From Bacteroides stercorirosoris (GTDB lineage: Bacteria > Bacteroidota > Bacteroidia > Bacteroidales > Bacteroidaceae): DNA of 64,000 bases. Below, in pieces: positions 33,639 through 42,240 of the stretch (position 1 is the first letter of the stretch; each line of letters opens with the position of its first letter). The position numbers were made by a program, and so were the translations under genes. The notes beneath the pieces are model-generated. The model saw only the letters and a program-made list of their open reading frames with translations. It was not told the DNA's origin and did not search any database. The stretch covers positions 1 through 64,000 of the forward strand of contig NZ_FQZN01000010.1 of the NCBI RefSeq assembly GCF_900142015.1, written 5' to 3'.

Positions 33639-34676
33639 ATGAAAAAGAAGACAAAGATAATTCTCATAGGAGGATTGATGAGTCTGTGCCTTATTGGTGC
33701 AGCTTGTGCCGGAACATTCTATTACTATTTATTCTATCCGCAATTTCACCCCCAAAAGACAGCTTATATCTATATCGACAGAGACGATACAGCAGACTCC
33801 ATATATAATAAGGTACAAAAACAAGGACATCCCAAAAGTTTCACAGGCTTTCTTTGGATGGCTCAATGGCGCGACTACAATTCAAACATCCACACCGGAC
33901 GCTACGCCATCCGTCCGGGAGAAAACGTATATCATGTTTTCAGCCGCTTATATAGAGGTTATCAGGAACCAATAAACCTGACCATTAGCAACGTACGCAC
34001 TTTAGACAGACTTGCACGCAGTGTAGGGAAACAGCTTATGGTAGACTCCGCCGAAATTGCAATTGTTATGAATGACAGTGCATTTCAGAAGAAACTGGGA
34101 TATGAGAAAGAGACAATTTCCAGTTTGTTCATCCCCGAAACTTATCAGGTCTACTGGGATATGAGTGTAAATGAGTTTTTCGAGCGTATGCAGAAAGAAC
34201 ATGAGAAATTCTGGAACCAGGAGCGACTGGCTAAAGCCACAGCCATCGGCATGACAACGGAAGAGGTATCCACTCTTGCTTCTATTGTAGAAGAAGAGAC
34301 AAACAACAACGAAGAAAAACCTATGGTCGCAGGACTATATATCAACCGGCTACATAAAGGAATGCCATTGCAGGCAGACCCTACCATCAAGTTTGCCCTT
34401 CAAGACTTCGGTTTAAGAAGAATCACCAATGAACATTTGAACGTGAATTCACCATACAATACTTATCTAAACGCAGGATTGCCCCCAGGGCCCATACGCA
34501 TTCCCTCCCCCATCGGTATTGATGCCGTATTGAATTATGCGAAGCACAACTACATTTATATGTGCGCCAAAGAAGACTTCTCAGGCACCCACAATTTCGC
34601 ATCCAATTATGCTGACCACATGAAAAATGCCAGAAAATACTGGAATGCTTTAAACGAAAGAAAGATTTTCAAGTAA
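33639..34676 (+). CDS. mltG: Endolytic transglycosylase MltG
   Basis: A 345-residue YceG-family enzyme that cuts nascent peptidoglycan strands at the membrane. One N-terminal membrane segment (residues 6-28), a LysM-like region, then the catalytic domain with ASIVEEETNNNEEKPMVAGLYINRLHKGMPLQADPT, including the catalytic Glu, and the C-terminal YNTYLNAGLPPGPIRIPS motif. Length and motifs are typical. It is the first host gene right of the prophage. Confidence 0.93.
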   Translation: MKKKTKIILIGGLMSLCLIGAACAGTFYYYLFYPQFHPQKTAYIYIDRDDTADSIYNKVQKQGHPKSFTGFLWMAQWRDYNSNIHTGRYAIRPGENVYHVFSRLYRGYQEPINLTISNVRTLDRLARSVGKQLMVDSAEIAIVMNDSAFQKKLGYEKETISSLFIPETYQVYWDMSVNEFFERMQKEHEKFWNQERLAKATAIGMTTEEVSTLASIVEEETNNNEEKPMVAGLYINRLHKGMPLQADPTIKFALQDFGLRRITNEHLNVNSPYNTYLNAGLPPGPIRIPSPIGIDAVLNYAKHNYIYMCAKEDFSGTHNFASNYADHMKNARKYWNALNERKIFK

Positions 34677-34703
34677 AATCATAATAAAATAAAAGCAAAA
34701 GCC

Positions 34704-34711
34704 TATATTTG
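34704..34711 (+). promoter_or_regulatory. -7 box of the iorA operon promoter
   Basis: TATATTTG fits TAnnTTTG, 64 bases before the iorA start, giving the three-gene operon its own promoter. Confidence 0.5.
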
Positions 34712-34775
34712 CGAATGAAAAACGCAGATTATTTTCCTTTTTAATAATCCATGACTAACATTTAAATAATCAGAT

Positions 34776-36368
34776 ATGAGCAAGCAACTCTTACTTGGCG
34801 ATGAAGCCATTGCACAAGCTGCATTAGACGCCGGACTCTCAGGTGTTTACGCCTACCCCGGCACCCCTTCCACGGAAATAACAGAATACATCCAAATGGC
34901 ACCTATTACGGCTGAACAAAATATTCACAGTCGTTGGGCTTCTAATGAAAAGACAGCAATGGAAGCCGCTTTAGGTATGTCATTTGTAGGTAAACGAGCA
35001 TTGGTTTGCATGAAGCATGTAGGTATGAATGTGGCTGCAGACTGTTTCATCAATTCAGCCGTCACAGGTGTAAAAGGCGGATTAATTGTCGTAGCTGCGG
35101 ACGATCCCAGCATGCATTCCTCTCAGAATGAGCAAGACAGCCGCTTCTATGGTGACTTCTCACTAATTCCCATGTACGAACCAAGTAATCAACAAGAAGC
35201 ATATGACATGGTTTATAACGGCTTTGCTTTCTCTGAAAAGATTGGCGAACCGGTATTATTGCGTATGGTAACCCGTCTGGCACACTCCCGCTCCGGAGTA
35301 GAACAAAAGGCACAACAGCCTCAGAATGGGATATCTTTCAGTGAAGACCCGCGTCAGTTTATCCTGTTGCCGGGTAACGCACGCAAGCGCTACAAAGTTT
35401 TACTGGAACGCCAGGCTGAATTCGTTGAAGCATCTGAAAACTCTCCATACAACAAGTATATTGACGGACCAAACAAAAAGATGGGTATCATAGCCTGTGG
35501 CATCGGTTACAACTACCTAATGGAAAATTACCCAGAAGGCTGCGAATATCCTGTATTGAAAATAGGTCAATATCCGCTGCCCCACAAACAACTCCTACAA
35601 CTGGTAGAGGCCTGTGACGAAATCTTAGTATTGGAAGACGGTCAGCCCTTCGTTGAGAAACAACTGAAAGGTTATCTTGGCATTGGCGTAAAAGTAAAAG
35701 GACGCCTGGACGGCACATTGTCACAAGACGGTGAACTAAATCCGGACAAGGTGGCACGCAGCGTAGGAAAAGAAAACAAATCGGAGTTTAGCATTCCTGC
35801 TCTTGTCGAAATGCGTCCGCCTGCTTTATGTGAAGGTTGCGGTCACCGTGACATGTACACAGTGCTGACACAAGTATTAAAAGAGGAATACCCGACTCAC
35901 AAAGTATTCAGTGATATCGGCTGTTACACATTGGGAGCCAATGCCCCATTCAATGCCATCAACTCATGTGTAGACATGGGAGCATCTATCACTATGGCAA
36001 AAGGTGCTTCCGACGGCGGACTCCATCCGGCAGTAGCTGTCATCGGCGATTCCACTTTCACACACTCCGGAATGACGGGACTCTTAGACTGCGTCAACGA
36101 GAATGCCAATGTTACCATTGTTATCTCTGACAATGAAACTACCGCCATGACAGGTGGTCAGGACTCCGCCGGAACAGGACGCATTGAAGCCATCTGTAGT
36201 GGCATCGGTGTAGCACCCGAACACATCCGTGTAGTAGTTCCCCTTAAAAAGAATTACGAAGAAATGAAGCAGATTATCCGTGAAGAAATTGATTACCACG
36301 GAGTATCCGTTATCATTCCACGCAGAGAATGTATTCAAACCTTAGCACGTAAAAAACGAAACAAGTAA
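34776..36368 (+). CDS. iorA: Indolepyruvate ferredoxin oxidoreductase, alpha subunit
   Basis: A 530-residue subunit. It carries the pyrimidine-type N-terminal domain (GVYAYPGTPSTEITEYI) and C-terminal TPP-binding domain (CEGCGHRDMY, VIGDSTFTHSGM, VISDNETTAMTGGQ). With IorB it oxidises aryl pyruvates from Trp, Phe and Tyr to aryl-acetyl-CoA, reducing ferredoxin. The usual C-terminal pair of [4Fe-4S] motifs of long archaeal IorA is absent: the protein stops after IIPRRECIQTLARKK. It is followed 4 bases later by iorB. Confidence 0.92.
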   Translation: MSKQLLLGDEAIAQAALDAGLSGVYAYPGTPSTEITEYIQMAPITAEQNIHSRWASNEKTAMEAALGMSFVGKRALVCMKHVGMNVAADCFINSAVTGVKGGLIVVAADDPSMHSSQNEQDSRFYGDFSLIPMYEPSNQQEAYDMVYNGFAFSEKIGEPVLLRMVTRLAHSRSGVEQKAQQPQNGISFSEDPRQFILLPGNARKRYKVLLERQAEFVEASENSPYNKYIDGPNKKMGIIACGIGYNYLMENYPEGCEYPVLKIGQYPLPHKQLLQLVEACDEILVLEDGQPFVEKQLKGYLGIGVKVKGRLDGTLSQDGELNPDKVARSVGKENKSEFSIPALVEMRPPALCEGCGHRDMYTVLTQVLKEEYPTHKVFSDIGCYTLGANAPFNAINSCVDMGASITMAKGASDGGLHPAVAVIGDSTFTHSGMTGLLDCVNENANVTIVISDNETTAMTGGQDSAGTGRIEAICSGIGVAPEHIRVVVPLKKNYEEMKQIIREEIDYHGVSVIIPRRECIQTLARKKRNK

Positions 36369-36372
36369 AGCC

Positions 36373-36954
36373 ATGAAAAAAGATATCATACTTTCCGGCG
36401 TAGGTGGACAAGGCATCCTTTCTATCGCCACGGTAATCGGTAAAGCCGCTCTTAAAGACGGACTATATATGAAACAAGCGGAAGTTCACGGCATGAGCCA
36501 GCGCGGTGGCGACGTACAGTCCAACCTCCGTATCAGCGATCAACCTATCGCTTCCGATCTCATTCCTTCGGGCAAATGCGATTTGATTATTTCACTTGAA
36601 CCCATGGAAGGGTTACGTTATCTTCCCTATCTAAGTCCCGAAGGTTGGTTAGTGACTAACGAAACCCCGTTCGTCAACATCCCCAACTATCCGGCAGAAG
36701 CCGACATAAAAGCAGAATTAGATAAATTGCCTCATAAGATTGTTCTCAATGTAGACAAAGTAGCCAAAGAAATTGGTTCTATCCGTGTAGCAAACATCGT
36801 TCTGCTCGGAGCAACTATCCCCTTTCTTGGCATCGATTATGGGAAAATACAAACCAGCATCCGTGAAATCTTCGAGCGCAAAGGTGAAGCCATTGTAGAG
36901 ATGAATCTCAAAGCACTCGCGGCCGGAAAGGAAATCGCTGAAAAATTAATGTAA
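36373..36954 (+). CDS. iorB: Indolepyruvate ferredoxin oxidoreductase, beta subunit
   Basis: A 193-residue gamma-type domain protein: GVGGQGILSIATVIGKAAL, then AEVHGMSQRGGDVQSNLR, and the C-terminal VRVAN-like IRVANIVLLGAT. It pairs with IorA, 4 bases upstream, to form the aryl-pyruvate oxidoreductase. Confidence 0.92.
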   Translation: MKKDIILSGVGGQGILSIATVIGKAALKDGLYMKQAEVHGMSQRGGDVQSNLRISDQPIASDLIPSGKCDLIISLEPMEGLRYLPYLSPEGWLVTNETPFVNIPNYPAEADIKAELDKLPHKIVLNVDKVAKEIGSIRVANIVLLGATIPFLGIDYGKIQTSIREIFERKGEAIVEMNLKALAAGKEIAEKLM

Positions 36955-36976
36955 GACCTCCAAAAATACCAAAACC

Positions 36977-38284
36977 ATGAATAACAGATACTGGGAAGAA
37001 GACATAGAAACCATGAGCCGCGAAAAGTTGCAGGAACTGCAACTTCAGCGGCTCAAAAAAACGATAAATATTGCGGCTAATTCACCGTATTATAAGAAAG
37101 TATTCCAAGAGCATAACATCACTGCCGATACTATCAAAACGTTGGATGATGTCCGTAAAATCCCATTCACCACTAAAGCAGATATGCGTGCTTGCTATCC
37201 TTTCGGACTGGTATCAGGTAATATGCGTGAAGATGGTGTACGTATTCACTCCTCAAGCGGAACCACCGGTACACCGACTGTCATTGTCCATTCCCAACAC
37301 GATCTGGATTCCTGGGCAAACCTGGTAGCCCGCTGCCTGTATATGGTGGGTGTACGTAAAACTGATGTTTTCCAGAATAGTTCCGGATACGGAATGTTCA
37401 CTGGCGGTTTAGGGTTCCAATATGGCGCAGAACGTCTGGGAGCATTGACTGTTCCTGCTGCGGCCGGAAATAGTAAACGCCAGATTAAATTCATCACTGA
37501 TTTTAAAACAACCGCGCTACATGCCATTCCCAGCTACGCCATTCGTTTGGCAGAGGTATTCCAGGAAGAAGGCATAGACCCGGCAAACACCAGCCTGAAA
37601 ACACTTCTTATTGGTGCAGAGCCTCACACGGACGAACAACGCAAAAAGATCGAACGCATGTTAGGCGTTAAGGCCTACAACAGCTTCGGAATGACAGAAA
37701 TGAATGGTCCCGGTGTCGCTTTTGAATGTCAGGAACAAGAAGGTATGCACTTTTGGGAAGACTGCTATCTTGTCGAGATTATCAATCCGGAAACAGGAGA
37801 ACCGGTTCCCGACGGGGAAATCGGCGAATTAGTTCTGACCACTCTTGACCGGGAAATGATGCCTCTGCTACGCTACCGCACCAGAGACCTTACCCGTATC
37901 CTCCCCGGAGAATGCCCTTGTGGACGTACGCATCTGCGTATTGACCGCATCAAGGGACGTAGCGATGATATGTTTATCATCAAGGGAGTCAATATCTTCC
38001 CGATGCAAGTCGAAAAAGTATTGGTACAATTCCCTCAATTGGGCAGCAATTATCTCATCACGCTGGAAACTGTAAACAACCAGGATGAAATGATTGTAGA
38101 AGTAGAACTCAGCGATCTTTCTACCGATAATTATATCGAGCTGGAGAAGATACGCAAAGAAATTACCCGTCAGCTGAAAGATGAAATATTAGTAACTCCC
38201 AAGCTAAAGCTCGTGAAAAAAGGTTCATTACCGCAGAGCGAAGGAAAAGCTGTCAGAGTAAAAGACTTGCGCCAAAATCACTAA
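36977..38284 (+). CDS. paaK: Phenylacetate-CoA ligase
   Basis: A 435-residue acyl-adenylate-forming enzyme. The phosphate-binding loop SSSGTTGTPTVI, the motif YNSFGMTEMNGPG, and the C-terminal hinge region (KGRSDDMFIIKGVNIFPMQVE) match PaaK. It is the third gene of the ior operon and forms the aryl-acetyl-CoA or the reverse reaction, which suggests a role in aromatic amino acid interconversion rather than aerobic phenylacetate breakdown. Confidence 0.93.
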   Translation: MNNRYWEEDIETMSREKLQELQLQRLKKTINIAANSPYYKKVFQEHNITADTIKTLDDVRKIPFTTKADMRACYPFGLVSGNMREDGVRIHSSSGTTGTPTVIVHSQHDLDSWANLVARCLYMVGVRKTDVFQNSSGYGMFTGGLGFQYGAERLGALTVPAAAGNSKRQIKFITDFKTTALHAIPSYAIRLAEVFQEEGIDPANTSLKTLLIGAEPHTDEQRKKIERMLGVKAYNSFGMTEMNGPGVAFECQEQEGMHFWEDCYLVEIINPETGEPVPDGEIGELVLTTLDREMMPLLRYRTRDLTRILPGECPCGRTHLRIDRIKGRSDDMFIIKGVNIFPMQVEKVLVQFPQLGSNYLITLETVNNQDEMIVEVELSDLSTDNYIELEKIRKEITRQLKDEILVTPKLKLVKKGSLPQSEGKAVRVKDLRQNH

Positions 38285-38333
38285 ACATACAGGGGGAGAA
38301 TACTCACAACTCCCACGCTTTGGTTTGGGCGTA

Positions 38334-38374
38334 CAGAGGTGACCTTTAGATGTCTGAAGGTCATCTCTGTTGTT
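38334..38374 (+). terminator. Terminator of the iorA-iorB-paaK operon
   Basis: AGAGGTGACCTT pairs with AAGGTCATCTCT (one G-T pair) around a 10-base loop, followed by TTGTT. Confidence 0.7.
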
Positions 38375-38418
38375 ATAAACCTATAACATATATTCCGGAG
38401 ATGAGTGGCATTAAAAAG

Positions 38419-38459
38419 AAAAGGGAACGGTAACCAACCAAGATTACCGTTCCCTTTAT
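38419..38459 (-). terminator. Strong hairpin terminator after the 6S-like RNA
   Basis: A 14-bp stem, AAAGGGAACGGTAA with its complement, is followed on the minus strand by TTTTCTTTTT. It also faces the paaK operon and could act in both directions. Confidence 0.8.
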
Positions 38460-38645
38460 AAAAAAGCCGCACCGATGATGTGATGAAACTCCGAATGACA
38501 TGATTTGAGCGCTCGTCCTCTTTGTAATCCACCGACTCAAAGGTTACCCCGAAGGGCGTGGCCCGCCATTGAGAAGCGAAGCTTGTCTCGGTATTTCATA
38601 ATAGTTTGATGAGTTTCCCGATCCAATCAATGCGGCTATATTTTC
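38460..38645 (-). ncRNA. ssrS: 6S-like regulatory RNA (Bacteroidales-1 type)
   Basis: A transcript of about 185 bases is predicted. It starts after a perfect promoter and ends at a T-run. Its ends form a 12-bp closing stem (AGCCGCATTGAT at 38637-38626 with ATCGGTGCGGCT at 38476-38465). Inside are GAAACTC/GAGTTTC, ACCGA/TCGGT, CTCAA/TTGAG and a CCC-TTCG-GGG hairpin, giving an elongated, mostly double-stranded RNA with internal bubbles, as in 6S RNA, which binds RNA polymerase. Its place right after rplT is the known location of the Bacteroidales-1 motif. The class name is from memory. Confidence 0.72.
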
Positions 38646-38650
38646 TACAA

Positions 38651-38681
38651 CAAATGTAGTAAGTTTCTGTCAAAGAAACAA
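38651..38681 (-). promoter_or_regulatory. Promoter of the 6S-like RNA
   Basis: On the minus strand TTG (38681-38679), exactly 20 bases, then TACATTTG (38658-38651). This is a near-ideal Bacteroides promoter, with transcription starting near 38645. Confidence 0.8.
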
Positions 38682-38745
38682 GGAAAAACATGAAATTGTT
38701 TCTCTCATACAGTACATTTTCTGCTATATCCTCCCTTATATAAGC

Positions 38746-38781
38746 AAAAAGTGCCGATTACTCGTTCGTAATCAGCACTTT
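38746..38781 (-). terminator. Terminator of the thrS-infC-rpmI-rplT operon
   Basis: AAGTGCtGATTAC pairs with GTAATCgGCACTT around a 6-base loop, followed by a T-run on the minus strand, directly after rplT. Confidence 0.85.
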
Positions 38782-38803
38782 GTAAACTATTTGCTAAATA
38801 AAC

Positions 38804-39154
38804 TTAAGCAGCTTTTGCTTTAGCTACGATAGCCTTAAAAGCCTCCGGATGGTTCATCGCTAAATCAGCCAAAACTTTACGGTTGATTTCGATTCCTGCT
38901 TTGTGCAAAGCTCCCATCAGCTTAGAATAAGACATTCCTTCCAAACGAGCTGCAGCATTGATACGCTGAATCCACAAAGCGCGGAAGTTTCTTTTCTTGT
39001 TCTTACGGTCACGGAACGCATAAGTCAAACCTTTCTCCCAAGTATTCTTGGCAACGGTCCATACGTTCTTTCTTGCACCAAAGTAACCTCTGGTTAATTT
39101 CAAAATTTTCTTTCTTCTTGCTCTTGAAGCAACGTGATTTACTGATCTTGGCAT
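38804..39154 (-). CDS. rplT: Ribosomal protein bL20
   Basis: A 116-residue basic protein starting [19 protein letters not shown], with the standard bL20 body ([36 protein letters not shown]). Length is typical. It is last in the thrS-infC-rpmI-rplT operon. Confidence 0.97.
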   Translation of the reverse strand: MPRSVNHVASRARRKKILKLTRGYFGARKNVWTVAKNTWEKGLTYAFRDRKNKKRNFRALWIQRINAAARLEGMSYSKLMGALHKAGIEINRKVLADLAMNHPEAFKAIVAKAKAA

Positions 39155-39250
39155 AGTTTTACTAATTTTTGAATGTTAGCGCCATTACTTCACGCAACGG
39201 ACTTAAAGCTAATGCATTCGGTTAATACTTTAAAATACTTTGTACGCTTT

Positions 39251-39448
39251 TTACTTCATTGCTAAGAGTTCCTTAACCTGGCTTACGTTCGTCACGTCAA
39301 CTGTAGTTGAATGGCACAGATTTCTTTTTTGCTTCTTAGTTTTCTTAGTCAAAATGTGACTGTGAAAAGCGTGCTTTCTTTTGATTTTACCTGTTCCGGT
39401 AAGAGTAAATCTCTTTTTAGAACCGGAGTTAGTCTTCATCTTTGGCAT
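39251..39448 (-). CDS. rpmI: Ribosomal protein bL35
   Basis: A 65-residue protein, [14 protein letters not shown] at the start, with [24 protein letters not shown]. The open frame extends 12 codons further but MPKMKT is the conserved start. It lies between infC and rplT. Confidence 0.97.
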   Translation of the reverse strand: MPKMKTNSGSKKRFTLTGTGKIKRKHAFHSHILTKKTKKQKRNLCHSTTVDVTNVSQVKELLAMK

Positions 39449-39516
39449 CTTACTTATTTTTAAATTATTTAAATTATATGGCAACGCACTATACCTACGG
39501 CGTTACTCATTTCTTT

Positions 39517-40098
39517 TTATTCTTCTGTTTTCTCAGCCGGAGCCACTTTCGGTGCGACCGGCTTCTTTGGCACATCCTTTTTCTTCGGAGAAAGCTGAAT
39601 TGTCATTCTTTTCCCTTCCAAAATCGGCATTTGATCCACTTTTGCATATTCTTCCAAGTCATTGGCAAAACGCAGCAACAGTACCTCTCCCTGTTCTTTA
39701 AACAAGATTGAACGCCCCTTGAAGAATACGTAAGCTTTCACCTTGTCGCCATCTTCCAAAAAGCCGATGGCATGCTTCAACTTGAAGTTATAATCGTGAT
39801 CATCAGTCTGAGGACCGAAACGAATCTCCTTCACATTTACTTTTACCTGTTTTGCCTTCTGTTCCTTCTGACGCTTTTTCAGCTGATAAAGAAATTTAGA
39901 GTAATCGACGATACGACAAACAGGGGGTTGTGCATTCGGAGAGATTTCCACGAGATCCACTTCATGCTCTTCGGCAAGTCTTAATGCCTGAGCTATAGGA
40001 TACACGTTAGGTTCTACTTCATCGCCCACTATGCGGACTTCTTTGGCACGGATTTGCTCATTAATCCGATACTGCCCTTTTAAGCTGTCATTTTTCAT
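39517..40098 (-). CDS. infC: Translation initiation factor IF-3
   Basis: A 193-residue factor. N-terminal domain from [18 protein letters not shown], linker, and C-terminal domain [26 protein letters not shown] Lys/Pro/Ala-rich tail follows the core. The ATG at 40098 (MKNDSLKG) is used; a TTG at 40143 in frame would add 15 residues. IF-3 genes often use rare start codons as self-control, so this start is not certain. Confidence 0.93.
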   Translation of the reverse strand: MKNDSLKGQYRINEQIRAKEVRIVGDEVEPNVYPIAQALRLAEEHEVDLVEISPNAQPPVCRIVDYSKFLYQLKKRQKEQKAKQVKVNVKEIRFGPQTDDHDYNFKLKHAIGFLEDGDKVKAYVFFKGRSILFKEQGEVLLLRFANDLEEYAKVDQMPILEGKRMTIQLSPKKKDVPKKPVAPKVAPAEKTEE

Positions 40099-40221
40099 TA
40101 AATAACCTCTATTTCCAGTTTGTTTCTTATTTACTACTCCCAAATTATTATTTTTTTATTATTAAGTAAAAGCGATCTTTAGAACATCGTATATGCTATG
40201 CTTTCACAAGTGGGCGCAAAG

Positions 40222-42162
40222 TTACCATTTATTTATCATATTCTGAACTTCTTCGTTCAAAATTTTAGCAAATTCTTCAAATTTCATAGTACCTTTATCG
40301 CCTTCCCCTTGCTTGCGGACAGAAACTTCGCTGTTTTCAGCTTCTTTTTCACCCACAATCAGCATGTAAGGAATACGCTTCAATTCATTATCACGAATCT
40401 TACGTCCGATTTTCTCATTACGGTCATCTACTATCGCACGAATATCATATTGCTTCAGGAATTTCTTCACCTCCTGTGCATAATCATTAAATTTCTCGCT
40501 GATAGGCAGAATAGCCACCTGCTCAGGCGTCAACCACAATGGGAATTTACCTGCCGTATGCTCGATAAGCACGGCAACAAAGCGTTCCATTGAACCAAAC
40601 GGTGCACGGTGTATCATTACCGGACGGTGCTTCTGGTTGTCAGCTCCCGTATATTCCAATTCAAAACGTTCCGGCAAGTTATAATCCACCTGGATAGTAC
40701 CCAACTGCCAACGGCGGCCAATAGCATCCTTTACCATGAAGTCCAGTTTCGGACCATAGAAGGCAGCTTCACCATATTCGATTTTGGCTGTCAATCCCTT
40801 TTCTTCACAGGCTTCAATGATAGACTGTTCGGCTCTTTCCCAATTTTCATCACTACCGATATATTTTTCACGGTTCACTTTATCGCGCAAAGAAATCTGT
40901 GCTTCCACATTGGCGAAGTCCATAGAACGGAATACGATAGAAATGATATCCATCACGCGCAAGAATTCATCTTTCACCTGGTCGGGACGGCAGAAAATAT
41001 GCGCATCATCCTGTGTAAAGCTACGTACACGCGTCAATCCATGCAACTCTCCACTCTGTTCATAACGGCAAACCGTACCGAATTCGGCTAAGCGCAAAGG
41101 CAGATCTTTATACGAACGCGGAGAATTCTTATAAATCATACAATGGTGAGGGCAGTTCATCGGTTTCAGGAAGTACTCCTCTCCTTCTTCCGGCGTATGA
41201 ATGGGTTGAAATGAATCCTTACCGTATTTTGCATAGTGACCGGAAGTGATGTAAAGCAACTTGTTACCAATCGGCGGAGTGATAACCTCCTGATAATCGT
41301 AACGTGCCTGAATACGACGCAGGAACTCTTGCAGGCGCAAACGCAGTGCAGTACCTTTCGGCAGCCACATCGGCAGACCTTTACCTACCGTATCGGAGAA
41401 CATGAACAGATCCATCTCCTTACCAATCTTGCGATGGTCACGTTTTTTGGCCTCTTCCACCATAACCAGATATTCATCCAGCATCTTCTTCTTCGGGAAG
41501 GTGATACCATAGATACGTGTCATCATCTTGCGGTCTTCATGTCCACGCCAATATGCACCTGCAACCGACATCAACTTAATAGCCTTGATCGGAGCAGTAG
41601 TCATCAAGTGCGGGCCACGGCACAAGTCCGTAAAGACACCTTGCGTATAAGTCGTGATATGACCATCTTCCAATTCGGAAATCAATTCACATTTATAGGT
41701 TTCGCCACGGTCACCGAATTTCTTCAATGCATCCGTTTTTGAAATACTTTCTCTTACAACAGCTTCCTTCTTTGCCACCAATTCCGCCATTTTTGCTTCA
41801 ATAGTCGGCAAATCAGACTCTTTGATGGTAGCCTCACCCGGATCTACATCATAATAGAAGCCGTTTTCAATGGCAGGACCGATACCAAACTGGATGCCCG
41901 GATACAGTTCTTGCAACGCTTCAGCGAGCAAGTGGGCACTGGTATGCCAGAATGCATGTTTGCCCTGCTCATCTTCCCACTTATAGAGAACAAACTTTGC
42001 GTCCTCACTGATAGGACGTCCTAAATCATAAATCTCACCGTTCACACCACATGCCAGCACTTCCTGTGCCAGGCGAGAACTGATGCTTTCTGCAATTTGC
42101 AGCCCCGTTACTCCTTCATTATATTCGCGTACGGAGCCGTCTGGAAATGTAATCTTTATCAT
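40222..42162 (-). CDS. thrS: Threonyl-tRNA synthetase
   Basis: A 646-residue enzyme. TGS domain (1-60), editing domain with [11 protein letters not shown], catalytic core with the zinc cysteine in [10 protein letters not shown], the R-x-Q-x... class II motifs ([31 protein letters not shown]), and the C-terminal anticodon-binding domain ([14 protein letters not shown]). It heads the ribosomal operon as in most bacteria. Confidence 0.97.
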   Translation of the reverse strand: MIKITFPDGSVREYNEGVTGLQIAESISSRLAQEVLACGVNGEIYDLGRPISEDAKFVLYKWEDEQGKHAFWHTSAHLLAEALQELYPGIQFGIGPAIENGFYYDVDPGEATIKESDLPTIEAKMAELVAKKEAVVRESISKTDALKKFGDRGETYKCELISELEDGHITTYTQGVFTDLCRGPHLMTTAPIKAIKLMSVAGAYWRGHEDRKMMTRIYGITFPKKKMLDEYLVMVEEAKKRDHRKIGKEMDLFMFSDTVGKGLPMWLPKGTALRLRLQEFLRRIQARYDYQEVITPPIGNKLLYITSGHYAKYGKDSFQPIHTPEEGEEYFLKPMNCPHHCMIYKNSPRSYKDLPLRLAEFGTVCRYEQSGELHGLTRVRSFTQDDAHIFCRPDQVKDEFLRVMDIISIVFRSMDFANVEAQISLRDKVNREKYIGSDENWERAEQSIIEACEEKGLTAKIEYGEAAFYGPKLDFMVKDAIGRRWQLGTIQVDYNLPERFELEYTGADNQKHRPVMIHRAPFGSMERFVAVLIEHTAGKFPLWLTPEQVAILPISEKFNDYAQEVKKFLKQYDIRAIVDDRNEKIGRKIRDNELKRIPYMLIVGEKEAENSEVSVRKQGEGDKGTMKFEEFAKILNEEVQNMINKW

Positions 42163-42192
42163 AATGTTGTGTATATTTCAATTTTCAGAACG

Positions 42193-42200
42193 CAAAAATA
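42193..42200 (-). promoter_or_regulatory. -7 box of the thrS operon promoter
   Basis: TATTTTTG on the minus strand, 31 bases before the thrS start, matches TAnnTTTG. No clear -33 TTG. Confidence 0.5.
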
Positions 42201-42240
42201 GCTAATTCTTTTTGATATTTTATTTTTTAGCAAAAAAATG

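Noticed and set aside
34925..36338. Minus-strand frames within iorA
   Set aside because: Shadows of a well-conserved enzyme gene; no coding features of their own.
38281..38532. Minus-strand 83-residue frame after paaK
   Set aside because: It runs through two hairpin terminators and the 6S-like RNA; structure and promoter support RNA, not protein.
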